NCBI GenBank assembly: GCA_028023455.1
Contig: JAQFVV010012418.1
Coordinates: 9,481,244-9,545,243, forward strand
Origin: Epiperipatus broadwayi
Taxonomy: Eukaryota; Onychophora; Udeonychophora; Euonychophora; Peripatidae
Length of the DNA stretch: 64,000 nucleotides
Reading direction: 5' to 3'
A program made the position numbers and the translations under genes. This document shows, in pieces, positions 33,543 through 46,440 of the stretch (position 1 is the first letter of the stretch; every line of letters starts with the position of its first letter). The notes below the pieces were generated by a model. The model did not search any database and was not told where the DNA came from. It worked only from the letters and a program-made list of their open reading frames with translations.

Positions 33543-33760
33543 CTATCCTCACACATATATACAATCAGTGCTCAGCTTTATATTAAGATAGCCAATCTTC
33601 ATACTTTAAGGGACAGGCTTCAAACTATTCCATCTCACAACTTTTCAGCCCTCCATTTCATTGAAAATCTGATTAATGGAAAGTTCAGAGCCCTTCTTAA
33701 TGAAGGGCTGAAAAGTTGTGAGCACTGATTGTATATATGTGTGAGGATAGTAATCTAGAC

Positions 33761-34243
33761 CAGGGGTGTCCAACAAGTCGATCGGATCCACCGGTCGATC
33801 GCAAAGCCATTTTTGGTCGATCGCGAGGCCAATCTGGCAAGAGCTGTTGGATAATGAGTGAAAAAATTAAGTCAAGATTTTCAAGTTTTTTTGTTATTTT
33901 TGTTTTTGTTCTAATTTTTTTTTTCAATTCTAGATAGGTGAAGTCCACTAAGCAATATCATTATTGAAAATAATATTTTAAATCTTGATTTAATGTAGCT
34001 AATTTGAATTAATAAATATTGTTAATAATTACTCATGTTGCTTTAATTCCCCCGGTCATGAGTTTTTTGGCCCGTTAAATAATTATTTTTTACTAGGTAG
34101 ATATATAAAAATAGTATGTATTTCACACCTTCCTCCACCTAGACTATGCCTATGACAACGATCGCCTTTGACAACAAGTCGATCGCAACACAGTTTACAA
34201 ATAAAAAGTAGATTCTTATGAACACAAAAGTTGGCCACCCCTG
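33761..34243. mobile_element. hAT-type MITE inserted in an RZ1 ribozyme
   Basis: The ends CAGGGGTGTCCAAC (33761) and the complement of GTTGGCCACCCCTG (ending 34243) match at 13 of 14 positions. A perfect 8-bp target duplication, ATCTAGAC, flanks it (33753-33760 and 34244-34251). The 483-bp interior is non-coding; near its left end GGTCGATCGC occurs twice, and CGATCG sites recur near the right end. The 8-bp duplication and the end sequence are diagnostic of hAT elements. It interrupts the RZ1 unit a few bases before the CTGATGA box. Confidence 0.93.
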
Positions 34244-34300
34244 ATCTAGACAAACTGATGATTACTGGTTTAGCATGAAATACGCATATTGGTGATTATT
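34244..34300 (+). ncRNA. Hammerhead ribozyme, RZ1 foldback right copy
   Basis: CTGATGA (34255-34261), stem II UACU/AGCA with one mismatch, GAAA (34277-34280), stem III AUACGCAU, A-like cleavage position, then UUGGUGAUUAUU. Proximal stem I pairs ACAAA imperfectly with UUGGU. The 5' strand of stem I survives only because the hAT insertion duplicated ATCTAGAC. Confidence 0.65.
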
Positions 34301-34388
34301 TATCTTTTCAACATGTATGTGATCAGGTGGGTCAGCAATATGAGATGGCACTGAGAGTAGTGGGTCGTGTGAAAGTCTGAGTTCTAAT

Positions 34389-34742
34389 CTATTAGTAGTA
34401 ACTTAGAAATATCTAGTGGCAAGTTAAAACAAATATTGAACCAAGTTATAAAAAAAATCCAGAGTGTAATAAATAACACTCAAGAAACTTGCTTTTTTAA
34501 ATAAATAATACAATTGTTTTTTAAATAGATGACAAAAAAAAATCCTGAGTAGAAAAAAGCATTTTGATAATTTTTTCATTCTTTTAAATTATTATGTTTA
34601 AATTTTGGTTATTATTAATAATGTTAAAAATTAAATAAACTGTATTTAATATTTCTGAAATACGTAATGTATTTGTAAAATAATAATTATTAAAATCTTG
34701 ATTAATTACATCAATTAATAGAAAAATTGAAGTCAGTTAAAT
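34389..34742. other. Non-coding AT-rich DNA
   Basis: I see nothing besides A- and T-rich sequence between the RZ1 foldback and the RTE element. Confidence 0.5.
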
Positions 34743-37700
34743 ATATTCTGTATCATCATCATCATCAACCATTATCAATCCACTGCAGGATGAAGGTCTC
34801 TCCAAGTTTAATCCATCTTCTCCGATCTTTAGCTTCTCTTCTCCACAACACCCCTGCACATTTTCTTATTTCATCCATCCATCTCACATGTGGTCTCTTT
34901 CTGGGTCTTTTACAATCTCTTGGAATCCAGTTTAAAATTTCAATTGTTCATCTATTATCATCTCTTCTAACAATATGTCCAGCCCAACTCCATTTCAATC
35001 TTTTAATTTTTTCAATAAGGTCAGTAACACCTGTTTGTTGTCTTACCCATACATTGCATTTTCGATCTCTTCTTGTTACTCCCATATACTCCTTTGAGTG
35101 GTCTGAAGTCTCTGTATTGCTCTTCTATTAAGTGTCCAAGTCTCAGATCCATAAGTCAGAACTGGTAAAACACATTTGTTAAAAACCATCCTTTTCAAAC
35201 ACATAGGCATATTTCCTTTTAGTATCAAGTTATTTCTACCAAAAGCACTCCAACCAAGTTTAATTCTATGATTAATTTCCTCCATTATGTTTCCATCTGT
35301 ATTAATAATCTGACCAAGGTATTTGTAACTGTTAACTTCTTCTAATTCTTCATAATCAATCTTTATTTTCATATTTTGAGCAAATCAATTAAACATTACT
35401 TTAGTCTTTTTAACATTTATCTTTAGTCCTACTTTTCTACTTTCATCTGCTAACTCCTGCAACATTTCCTGCAGCTCTGAAGCATTATTTGCAAAAACAA
35501 CTACATCATCTGCGAAATCTAAATGACTTAAATACTCTCCATTTACTTTCACTCCTTTAGTTTCCCATTTTAATCCACAAAATACTTCTTGCAGCACTGC
35601 TGTAAAAAGTTTTGGAGATATGGAGTCACCTTGTCTTACACCTTTCTCAATGTTGATTTTTCCAGTATCATTATGTAATCTAATTGTTGCTGTTGCATTT
35701 TTATAAATATTCTTTAAAATATGACAATATCCTGGATCTATACCTTGATGATCCAATGCTTTAATCACTGAAGAAATGTGTATAGAATCGAATGCCTTTT
35801 CATAATCTACAAATCCAAAACATAATGACAACTCATATTCATTTGTCCTTTCTATGACTTCTCTCAATACCTGGATATGATCTATTGTACTAAAACCACT
35901 TTTAAATCCAGCTTGTTCTCTTGGTTGGTGGAAATCCAAAGTTCTCTGTAGACGAGTTGTAATTATCTTGGTAAAAATTTTATATAAAACTGATAAAAGG
36001 CTGATAGGTCTGTAATTTCTAATATCTTCTTTATCACCTTTTTTAAATATTAATATTATTACTGCATTCTTCCAATCTTCTGGTACATCTTTATCATTTA
36101 GACATTTGGTATATAACTTTGCTAAAATTGTTTCTATTTCTTCACCTGCTTCTTTTAATATATCAATTATAATTCCATCATTTCCTGGAGCCTTTCCTTT
36201 CTTCATACATTTAATTGCATGTCTCACTTCTTCATTTAAAATTCTGGGCAATTCGGAAGATGTAATAGATATAGGAGGTACTTGTTCTTTATTACTATAT
36301 AATTCTTGATAAAAATCTTCTACCAATTTCATGATGTCATCTCTCTTTTTAGTAATAATTCCATCTTTTTTTCTTATTGCAGATATAAATTTCCTACCAA
36401 TACCAAAATGTTGTTTAACATTCTTGAGACTTTTACTTTCTTCTACAGCTTTCCTTGCTATTTCACAGTTATACTTTCTTATATCATTTTCAACTCTTTT
36501 CCGTACCATTTTACAAAATTCGAGATATTCAATTCTTTTTAATACATCATTTTTGTATATCTTCATATTCCTTCTTTTCTTCATAAATTCTCTAGTCTCA
36601 GTAGAAATTTTATTAGTCAATTGCTGCTTTTTTCTACCAGCTATCTTTGTTGCAGTTTTTAAAAGTGTATCAGTTATTTTCATATTAATTTCATTCAAAT
36701 CTGAATCATGTTCAAAATCTCCTAACACTTGAAACCTATTTGTAAGTTCTAATTTAAATTCATTAGAATGTTTCTGAAGATTAGGAATATCAACTGTAAA
36801 TATTGTTTTTCTTAATAATTTTTGTCTCTCTAGTTTTACATTAACACGTAACTTACACCTTACTAATCGATGATCACTTCCTGTGTTAAATTTATTAAGA
36901 ACATTACAATCTTGAAATATGTATTTTCTGTTAGTCAAAATATAATCCAATTCTGCTGTACCTTCATTTGGATGTTTCCATGTCCATTTCCTTTTAACAT
37001 TTTTCTCAAAAAATGAATTCATAATATAAAGGTTTTCTTTTTCTGCAAACTCCACAAGTCTATGTCCTCTCTCATTTCTATTACCATAACCAAAATTACC
37101 TATAGCAATTTCATCTTTCATTTGTCTACCTATTCTAGCATTAAAGTCTCCCATAACAATTTTAAAATGTTGTTTACTCTGATCAAAAGCCTTTTGTACA
37201 TCCATATAAAAATCTTCTACTACTTCATCACTATGAGAACTTGTTGGGGCATAAACCTGAATTATCTGCATTTGGTATCTGCTATTAAGTTGTATAACTA
37301 ATCTTGCCACTCTGTCCAATACACCATCAATCTCCACAATATTGTTCTTCCACTTTTTATTTATAATGAATCCTACTCCACTTGTATTTCCAATATGTGT
37401 GCCTTTATAATAGAGTATATGTCCACTTTTTAAATCAATTGTTTCTTCACCTTTTCTTCTAACTTCACAAAGTCCAATAATGTCCCATTTAATATAAGAC
37501 AGTTCTTCTTCTAATTCTTGCAATCTTCCTTCACTTGAAAGTGATCTGCAGTTGTAAGTACCTAAATAAAAAGTCGTCATCAAATGGCAGCCTGGGTCCG
37601 CAATCAGGGGATTCTTAGCACCCTCCGCCTTAGGCCACCAACCGCTGCCTTGGTTGGTGACTTTACAGCCTCCTGGGAATAAGGGCCATGCTTTATTTTT

Positions 37701-38046
37701 GTCTGTCATAATTGTATATATGTATTGGAAAAATATTTATCATTTACACAAACATTCATTCTGCCTTATCAGGCACTGAGAAGACAGACCATGGTGTTTC
37801 TTGATCTTAAACTCAGAGGTAAAAAGCCAATAAACTCACCATGCTGGCTAATGCGTGTTGGTGAGCAGCCCATCCATGTTCGTATACTATATGAATAATC
37901 ACATAGTAATAACAGCTGCAACGACAAGAACGTATGGAATGGACATTAGGAATTTGCCCTGCTCGGTTCCTTTATGGCCTCCAAGAGGAATCAAAGGGTC
38001 TCCTTTCAGTTAATAGCAAACTCCTTTCTGCAGCCATATTCTGTAT
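34743..38046 (-). mobile_element. Full-length RTE-type non-LTR retrotransposon with 11-bp TSD
   Basis: The element body is 34754-38035 on the minus strand, about 3.28 kb. Direct repeats ATATTCTGTAT flank it at 34743-34753 and 38036-38046. The 5' end (GGCTGCAGAAAGGAG) coincides with the 5' end of a second copy at 42751, so it is the true start. A leader of about 330 bp precedes one long ORF with an endonuclease and a reverse transcriptase. The 3' end runs from the terminal codons directly into a short (GAT)n tail near 34754-34768, a typical RTE feature. Few lesions and a perfect TSD point to a fairly recent insertion. Confidence 0.92.
34756..37709 (-). pseudogene. RTE ORF: APE endonuclease - reverse transcriptase, lightly damaged
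   Basis: The first 774 codons (37709-35385) are open. Residues about 45-285 form an apurinic-type endonuclease: TYNCRS (51-56), CEVRR (81-85), VYAPTSSHSD (152-161), GDFNAR (187-192), ELDYILTN (253-260) and SDHRLV (278-283), with the expected Asn, Glu, Asp and His residues. The RT domain shows IFKKGD and NYRPISLL, FVDYEKAFDS (633-642), GVRQGDSISP (690-699) and FADDVVVFA (732-740). A single TGA follows codon 774, then the same frame continues through KYLGQIINTDG and LTYGSETWTLNRRAI to 35076. A frameshift near 35085 and one more stop separate the last segment (RDRKCNVWVRQQT, WSWAGHI, RPHVRWMDEI). It is therefore inactive, but by only three lesions that I can see. Confidence 0.9.
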
Positions 38047-39610
38047 ATTTTATCCTATATATTGCAAACTCGTTTAATAATTAAATACTATGATTAATTA
38101 ATTGATTTTGTTATTTAAGTACAATGTTCTTTAGTCACTGTCTTTTTTATATATGTGTGCTGTGATAAATATTTGAACCTGTATATACATAAGCTGAAAT
38201 GAGTCAAATATTTCTATTGGGTTCTTTAATTTGGATAGGATGAATGTCGAAGCATGGGATGCTTATTGGCCAAATTTAGAGGATAGCTGAGGATGTAAAT
38301 ATTTCTTCTTTTTAGAAATGTGAGTGTAATTGAAATATTTTGGTTATTTCATTATAGACATAGTAGATGTCTACGACCATTTGAAGTTAAATTTTTCTAA
38401 AATATTCCATTAAACTTTTGGCAGCCTACTATGAAGCTGTATTTTTACTCATTAGTGGATAGAGGTGTGGCTTTTTGTAAATATATATATATATCAGTTT
38501 CATTCATGTTTCTGCTTTCAATTACAGTATACACATATTCTAATGTTTAAAAGGTAATTATTTAACATTAAGTAAAAGCTTCTATATTTTATAATTTAAT
38601 TTATTTAGTATTGACAGCTGTCTATGAGCAACTATTTGGCTTTAGTTCTAAAAAAAAAAAAAACAGCATTAATATTGATATAGTAATTTGACAGAATATG
38701 AAATGTTCTTCAAATCTCAAGAACTGTGCTGCCATGTCTGTAAGAAATTTTGAAGTGACATTGCTATTTATAGGAAATGACAGGTGTTAAAAAAATTGAT
38801 ACTCTTCAATTTTTTATTCATGTTTTAAATATCTGCAAACAAAAGCAGGAATATTATTTAATTTTATGAATAATATTTGGTTCTTTAAGGTAAATTGATT
38901 TTATCTTCATATTAAACTTGATGCATGCATGGAGTATGTGTATTTATATCTCTATATAAGTTATTTCAGAAGTGTATTTAAAATAAAAGTATTATTTCAT
39001 TAACCAAATGAAACATTTATATTTCATTCCCACATTCTAACTGTTTATGGACAATGTGCTTTTTCTGCATTTGTTTATAATTGTCAGTTATAAGTTGTTA
39101 AGCATACATATGTAAATCCCTTATTTTAAATAATAATCTTACTGAATAATTTAATGATGGAAAACAAATAATCAAAGGTTTATTTGCCCTGAAGATTATA
39201 TGACATTTAGCATCAGAATTGAAGAACTTTCTTGAATCTGTTTTTCTATTAGTGTATTAAACCACATAAAGTATGAGTTTTATGGTGTGATATCTGGTCA
39301 GCAAAATTATTTTTATATCTTGGAGTCTATGCAACTTTGTTTAGAATTATTCAAAAAACACTTTTTTCCATATGAAAATATTTTTTGTTAGCTTTATATT
39401 TGAAAGGATGTATATTATCTTGTTAATGCATCGATCAATATGACCTGTGACTTCCAATTATGGAGTTTGAAATCATCATGATAGGATGAAGAATTCTCAA
39501 CTAAATTCAAAATATAGACATTTGGTATTAGTTTTTAAAAATGTATGTAGCCTGCATAATTCCAATTTAATGAATTTATTTGTGTATGTGTGTATGACAT
39601 AAATCAGTAT
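38047..39610. other. Non-coding AT-rich DNA
   Basis: No gene, exon or repeat family is recognised in this stretch. Confidence 0.5.
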
Positions 39611-41675
39611 TGTAACGATATATAAATATGTCGTTACATTAATTTAAAATAAAAACTTAAAAGTTCGCAAATAAAAGTAAAAAACTAAACGCTAAAATTA
39701 AAATGTTTGTTAAACGTATATACATTCGCACAGATGCCAAACTTTAAAAATATTTTTTTTTAAAAAAACAAATAAGTATTTGAACGTACTTTTTTTATAA
39801 AAAAAAAAGTACAAGATTTAAAAATAAAAACAGGTATTAATTAATTCCTGTAATCTGTAAATGGAAATGATTGTTTATGAATTATCCAAAAGCTGTCTAA
39901 TTAAAAAGTCAGAGAGTAAATTAGATAAGAGAATAAAGAGATTTTAGCTTAACCAATGGAAGCACCAAGCCTCAGCCCAGACCCAAATGAAAATTTGGAT
40001 TAGTGACGTCTTTGTTCATTCAATATGGAGATAGACTATAAAAAGAGAAATATTGAGTTCTGGATAGTTTTTTTTTTGGACTTGTATTTGATGAGAATGG
40101 TAAGACGCACTTGCCGTTCTCTCTCATTTTTTTTTGTTTTAAAAAAAATATAAAATGAAAAGACTGTGATACAAGAATGGAACCAGCTAATGCTACCTCC
40201 AGAACATTATCTTCCAATGGAGACGTCGCGGGAATTAAAAACAGGAACCTGGACTCTTCTACTGTAAGCTATATTGACATGAACTCTAAATTTAAAAATA
40301 ACTAAGAACTTTCGTTCAAGCTTATGAACTTCTATCTGACTTTTAAGTTTAAAATCAATTAATAATGTTTAATTTTATATGTTTTCCGATTGATAAAAAT
40401 CATTTCCATTTTTTTTTTCTCTTATTGTATAAATTATTTGTTGTTTAAATTTTAAATGATGAAATTTAGGTTGGGTATAGACGTTGCATAGATTCTTTAG
40501 CGGTTGATTATGTTGTGGTTTTCACATTCGATTAGAATATATGGGTCAACGATATCACTGCGGCATCTTACGATGAATGCTAATGGGATTTGTATATTCC
40601 CTATTCAAGTGACGCTTATCGATGACTTTGTATTTTGATCGGTTGTGTTTAATTTGGAATGTTTTTGACCGCGGAATCTGTGCAGCTGATCTATACTCAA
40701 CATTTTAAAACAAATTTTATAAAATTCATTTGTGCGAACGTATCTAAATGTTAAATTTAAGTCGGGCGTGAATGGCTATATAGTTTTGTAAAGTTATATT
40801 AAGGGAGGGTAATCTTAGGTTATTCGTTTCGTAGTTGAATTGGCTCAATGGATTGGATATATTTGTGTAATTAGTAGATGTAGTATGAGATCCACTTCGG
40901 GCAGGATTGCATATATACGCCACACACCTTCTGTTTGCCTATGGATGGGTTTGTAAGTCGGCAGAAGACCGCAGTCCATTCCTATGGAGTTTTTTGTTTA
41001 TTGTTCTACTCACCAACAGATGTCACATTCCTGTTGGTGGAGAGACCATGTCTTCTCTAATCTACTTACTGATCAGATGTACTTTCCTGACAGTATAGTA
41101 TTTTGTGTTGTCGTATCATGCTACATTGAATACATGAATGTATCAGATGGATTGGCGCCAGTTTGGTTGCGAAATTTGTTGCCTAAGGTTAAATCAGGGA
41201 AGAATATTTTCTTTTCAAATGCAGATCTATGTAGTCTATTCATACTTGACTATCTAAATAAAATATTAAACTCATTGAAACTTAGTTAAATGGAAAATTA
41301 AAAGTTAATATAAAAATCTAAAATGTTAAACTTATTCCTTAAAATTTAAAAGTTATTTTATATGTGCGTAAATAAATATTTTTAGTGTTAATTTCTGGCA
41401 GTGGCTTTTATTTATTGATATTTAAGATATAAATTAAGATATAGATTTTTATCTCTGCGTCTCCGCTGAGCTAGTGACTTGGGCTAACGATCGGAATATT
41501 TAAATAAAGTGGAATCTTAACAGCGCGTATCTGCCTACTTTATAAATTTTTCTAGGTTTAAATGCCTAGATGGCGCCTTGTAGAGCAGATATTGTTTTTG
41601 CGGTTAGATTCGATCTTCACTTTCATTTCGATCGTTATAGTATGTTAGTTAGTTAAAGCTGTTATACTGGCAACA
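39611..41675. mobile_element. Possible LTR-type unit, boundaries uncertain
   Basis: It begins with TGTAACGATA, close to the TGTAACGG ends of the LTR-like units at 49210 and 54518, and the first 28 bp form a hairpin (TGTAACGA against TCGTTACA). The region up to about 41675 is visibly less AT-rich and more CpG-bearing than its surroundings (GATGGCGCCTTG, GACCGCGGAATCTG, GATCGGAAT). No matching right end with a target duplication could be fixed; CA|GTAT occurs at both 41090 and 42170. No coding frame is convincing. It may instead be a composite of several insertions. Confidence 0.4.
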
Positions 41676-42750
41676 TGTCCTAAGTAGCAATATGTCCTAA
41701 TTTAATATAATTCTATTCAGCTACTTGTAAATTTTTTTTTGTAGAGGTACTATTTCCACAACATAACATATATTTGTATTTATTCCCTAATATGTCCTTT
41801 TTAAATGGTTTATCTTTTTTTTTGAATATTCATTAAGTATTAGTAATTTAAAGAACTACAAATGATTTTTTTTGCTTTCAGTTTGATGAAAATTTTCTTA
41901 AAATAAGTTCCTAAGTTTTAAATTGATAAATATAAAGGCTTAAATAATTATAAATATTTTATTAATATTAGTAAAGGATTAGTATTTTGTTAATGGTATA
42001 TATATATGAATTACTCAGTATAATGAGTTATAAGAAATATTAAAATGATTTTTCTATATATATGTTTAATATTTATTATTATTTCATATTTATTTTTTTA
42101 AAATTGTATTATTTGATAATTTATTGCATTTACCATGGCTACGTTTGCTGTGAAGCTGTGGTAGTTCTTCAGTATACTTTTATTTTGTTTTATTTCACTT
42201 TCTGAGATTATTAGAAGTGTAAAGGATCTCATTGCATCCATTGTTCATTACTAGAATTTGGGATTTGAATTCAGGATGGATAAAAGTGGAGAACTTTTTT
42301 TTTTTTTTAGCTTCAAACAAATTTGGTATTTATTTTCAGATGGCTAACACTAATATTCCAAAAATTGATAAGTAAATGGGTATCTAGCTATTCAAGGAAG
42401 GAAAACATCTGAATCTAATCTAGTACGTAAAGCCTTTTCATTCACACTTTTTTTTGCAGTATCCTGCAGGAGAAGTCATTTTATGAAGATTCTTTTATTT
42501 TCTACTACAGATACTCTAGGCCTCATTAAACATTTAATAACATTTGTATTATCAATGACTAAGCTTAAACCACCAATTAGAAAGACAAATAGTATTGTAA
42601 TAATTTATTCCCTAAGAATTGAAATGAATATTAATATAGTAATTTTTAATATATGTATTAATTTTTTTTTTGAATACAAAAACCATTGTTTGTCAATATT
42701 TTGGAAGTAGGGTATTATTCTTTTTTATTTTTGTGTTAATACAAATGAAA
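41676..42750. other. Non-coding AT-rich DNA
   Basis: No gene is visible. T-rich and A-rich tracts dominate, with no recognised repeat family. Confidence 0.5.
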
Positions 42751-44345
42751 TGGCTGCAGAAAGGAGTTTGCTATTAACTGAAAGAAGACCCTTTGATTCC
42801 TCATGAAGGCTTTAAAGGAACCGAGCAGGGAAAATTTCTAATGTCCACTCCATGTCATTGCAGCTGTTATTACTATGTGATTATTCATATAGTAAACAAA
42901 CATGGATGGGCTGCTCACCAACATGCATTAGCCAGCGTGGTGAGTTTATTGGCCTTTTACCTTTGAGTTTAAGATCAAAAAACACCATGGTCTTTCTTCT
43001 CAGTTGCTTGATAAGGCAGAATAATGTTTGTGTAAATGATAAATATTTTTCCAATAGATATATACAATAATGACAGACAAAAAATAAATTATGGCCCTTA
43101 TTCCCAGGAGGCTGTAAAATCATCAACCAAAGCAGCAATTGATGTCTGAAGGTGGAGGGTGCTAAGAATCCTCTGATTGCAGACCCAGGCTGCCATTTGT
43201 TGATGACTTTTTATTTAGGTACTTACAACTGCAGATCACTTTCAAGTGAAGGAAGATTGAAGAATCAGAAGAAGGACTGTCTTATATTAAATGGGACACT
43301 ATTGGACTTTGTGAAGTTAGAAGAAAAGGTGAAGACACAATTGATTTAAAAAGTGGATATGTACTCTATTATAAAAGCTCAAATATTGGAAGTACAAGTG
43401 GAGTAGGATTCATTATAAATAAAAAGTGGAAGAAGAACATTGTGAAGATTGATGGTGTATCGGACAGAGTGGCAAGATTAGTTATACAACTTAATAGCAG
43501 ATACCAAATGCAGATAATTCAGGTTTATGCCCCAACAAGTTCTCATAGTGATGAAGTTGTAGAAGATTTTTATATGAATGCACAAAAGGCTTTTGATCAG
43601 AGTAAACAACATTTTAAAATTGTTATGGGAGACTTTAATGCTAGAACTGGTAAACAAATGAAAGATGAAAGCGCTGTAGGTAATTTTGGTTATGGTAATA
43701 GAAATGAGAGAGGTCATAAACTTGTGGAGTTTGCAGAAAAAGAAAAACTTTATATTATGAATTGTTTTTTTGAGAAAAATGTTAAAAGGAAATGGACATG
43801 GAAGCATCCAAATGAAAGTACAGCAGAATTGGATTATATTTTGACTAACAGAAAATACATATTTCAAGATTGTAATGTTCTTAATAAATTTAACACAGGA
43901 AGTGATCATCGATTAGTAAGATGTAAGATACGTGTTAATGCAAAACTAGAGAGACAAAAATTATTAAGAAAAACAATATTTACAATTGATATTCCTAATC
44001 TTCAGAAACATTTTAATGAATTTAAATTACAACTTAAAAATCGGTTTCAAGTATTAGTAGATTTTAAACATGATTCAGATTTAGATAGACTTCTTTTTGA
44101 TAAAAGTAACTTATGAGTTTGAAAAACAAAAGTTGTTAATAGATGTGTTCCATCTCCCCTGTTCTTGTTTATAGATATAAGATTTAGATACTTAACAGAC
44201 GAACAATAGAGACTTCAGACTATTCAGCAAATTATGAAGAGAGATTTGTTGGGATTAACAATAAGAGATCAAAAGTAAAATACTTGGGTGTGATAACAAA
44301 CGATTATCATTGGACATTATTAAAAGAATTACAAGAGTGAACAGT
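42751..44345 (+). mobile_element. Second RTE copy with large internal deletion
   Basis: From 42751 this copy matches the 5' leader and endonuclease of the 35-kb element in inverse orientation: the same start (TGGCTGCAGAAAGG), MTDK-type start region, TYNCRS, VYAPTSSHSD, GDFNAR and SDHRLV. The endonuclease frame is open from 43442 to 44116 after an upstream frameshift near 43270. At about 44096 the match stops, and at about 44190 it resumes in the C-terminal region (LNRRTIERLQT, then RDQK, QQT and ITRV-like fragments). Most of the reverse transcriptase, about 2 kb, is missing, so it is dead. No (GAT)n tail is seen. Confidence 0.85.
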
Positions 44346-46440
44346 TTTTCTGACAATGATATAGCATTTTCTGCTTGACAATATAATAGATTAAATGTGG
44401 AGTTTCATAACATAAAGATCTGAAGACAGAAATGCAAACAAATCAGAAATTTGCTGTGATAAATTTTTATTGTACATTTTTTTTTGATGCATTAATAGCA
44501 GCATATTGTAACAGATCACACTCCCATTTAGAAGTGTAGTCTCACCGTATGGGCTCTCTAGCCACTCTATAAAATTGGTGTGTGAACTAAGAGGAAAAGG
44601 CAATAGAGAAATAAATAGTGAAATGATTGAATTAATTTCATCCTTACAAAAGTTAAGGGATGTCAACATGTTGAGGTAATTAATGCCTTAGCATTGGTCC
44701 CCATGCATTTAAAAGGATCTATGAAAAACTTGCTTTAAGGGAAAGATAAAAATATATGCATAATACTGTTGTAAAGAAAATATGATGGGGAATGTAAATA
44801 TTCCATCAAAAATTATAAATTAGTAGATATGTGAAAGTTATAAATAAAAGTATCAAAGTCTGGATTAATTAATTATATATATTTTGTATCTTTCTTTTCT
44901 TTCCTTTAAGCAGGAAATATTTTTTAAATTAATACAATAATCATTTGATATTAAGGTTAATCTAATTTAAATACTTTTCTGATTGAAAATAGATAATCTA
45001 TTTAATTATGATATTTAGAATTTCTCATTTTGTGTTTCTTTGTAAAAAAAAAAAAATTGGAAATTTCAAAGAACATTTATATAATAAAAGGAAATATATA
45101 TAAATATGTAAAGCAAATAAATGTCATTTTGTTATCAAAAAAATATAATTAGTTAGAAAATTAAAGACTAAAATGGGATAATGGTAATGTTGATATCTGA
45201 GGAGAACTGGAAAAGGGTTTTGGAGGCTGGAGCAAAACAAGAATTCAGAAAGATAGTTGAAAGGAGACCACATTGGTAAAAAAAAACCCCAAAATAATCA
45301 TAAGCTGAATGAAAAGAACAGTTTAAGAAACTAAATTGATTATACTAAATATCATGTCTTATCTTTTCAAGAAGCTGTACCATGAACTCTTAAATTATTA
45401 TGATCAATCATACTGTGATGATTGAAGATTTTCCCATGAGATAGTGAAACCTTTAATGCTAGTTTTAATCTGAAGCCATGTAGCTTTCTGAAAGATTAAG
45501 GAGTGAGTTGTTTCTGTCATTGCCCATGATTGATGTAAGAAGAACAAGCAGTTGCCTGTTGTCCCTAGTCTGATTTTTATAAAGCTGTCTACAATAGGCA
45601 TCAGTCTATAGTTACAATCATTATTTTTGTTTATAGCAAATGGTAAAAGATCAATCAATTGAAGATATGGATTTTGCATGATTAGTGATTTGTATATATA
45701 AAATTATTCCAAATAATTAAACTTAATTTGAAAAATCAGAATTCTGAAATTTTTGATAAACTGTATCTAAATATTATTATTTCCACATATATTAATATTT
45801 ATTTATTTATTTTGATTCTTAAATATTTATTGTCGTTAATGTTTATGTATTTTTTAAAAATAATATGGAAGTGGGAATTAATCATTCAGGTATGCATATA
45901 GGAACTTATGGGGCCAAATTTAGTCTACACTGACTTTTTTGTATGAATACATTTTAGTTTTATAGTATTTATTTATATTTGTTTTAATAGTATAAGAATA
46001 AGTTATAATAGTAAATATTTAAATTATTGTAAATATTTTTTTTGTTTTTTCCATTTATTTATTTTCAAATCTAATAGTCCATTTTTTTGTGCTCATTTCA
46101 AACCTAGATATAAATATTTGACTATATACTCTGAGAAAACTACATGTTTAGCTAAGCAGTTAAGGGAAAGATACTAATCATTATGTTGTTATAGGGAGGC
46201 TATTTCAAGGCATTCTTTCAGTAATGAAAATGGTGTTTAGGGATCTATACCCTATAAACATTCTTCTGGGATGTGAGAGTTTTTGCTTTACTTTCTGGGT
46301 ATAAGGTGGTCAGCAGTTCGATCATCCTCATCAATGCCAATATGACCCAATACAGCCTAATAGAGTTTTGTAAAATATGGATTGTTTCTTATGAATCATG
46401 CTTAAATTCATGATGGAAGTGAGTGACCCAGGATTATCAT
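44346..46440. other. Non-coding DNA with unassigned decayed segments
   Basis: No intact gene is present. Segments 44390-44740 and 45180-45690 have mixed composition and short frames (for example minus strand 45404-45679) that may be remnants of retroelements, but no motif identifies them. The segment 46140-46430 is likewise unassigned. Confidence 0.4.

Larger units (their letters stand above)
33393..34388. repeat. RZ1 foldback interrupted by a hAT element
   Basis: Two RZ1 copies face each other. The left copy (33393 to about 33655, minus sense) begins with the tRNA-like end GGGATTCGAATTCAGACTTT; the right copy (from about 33702 to 34388, plus sense) ends with GTGAAAGTCTGAGTTC. Mirrored landmarks include CACAACTTTTCAGCCCT against AGGGCTGAAAAGTTGTG and GCCATCTCATATTGCTGA against TCAGCAATATGAGATGGC. 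The right copy is split by the hAT element at 33761-34243. Each copy has one hammerhead. Confidence 0.8.

Noticed and set aside
34727-37301. Several plus-strand open frames opposite the RTE element
   Set aside because: They are antisense shadows of the reverse-transcriptase ORF and have no recognisable motif.
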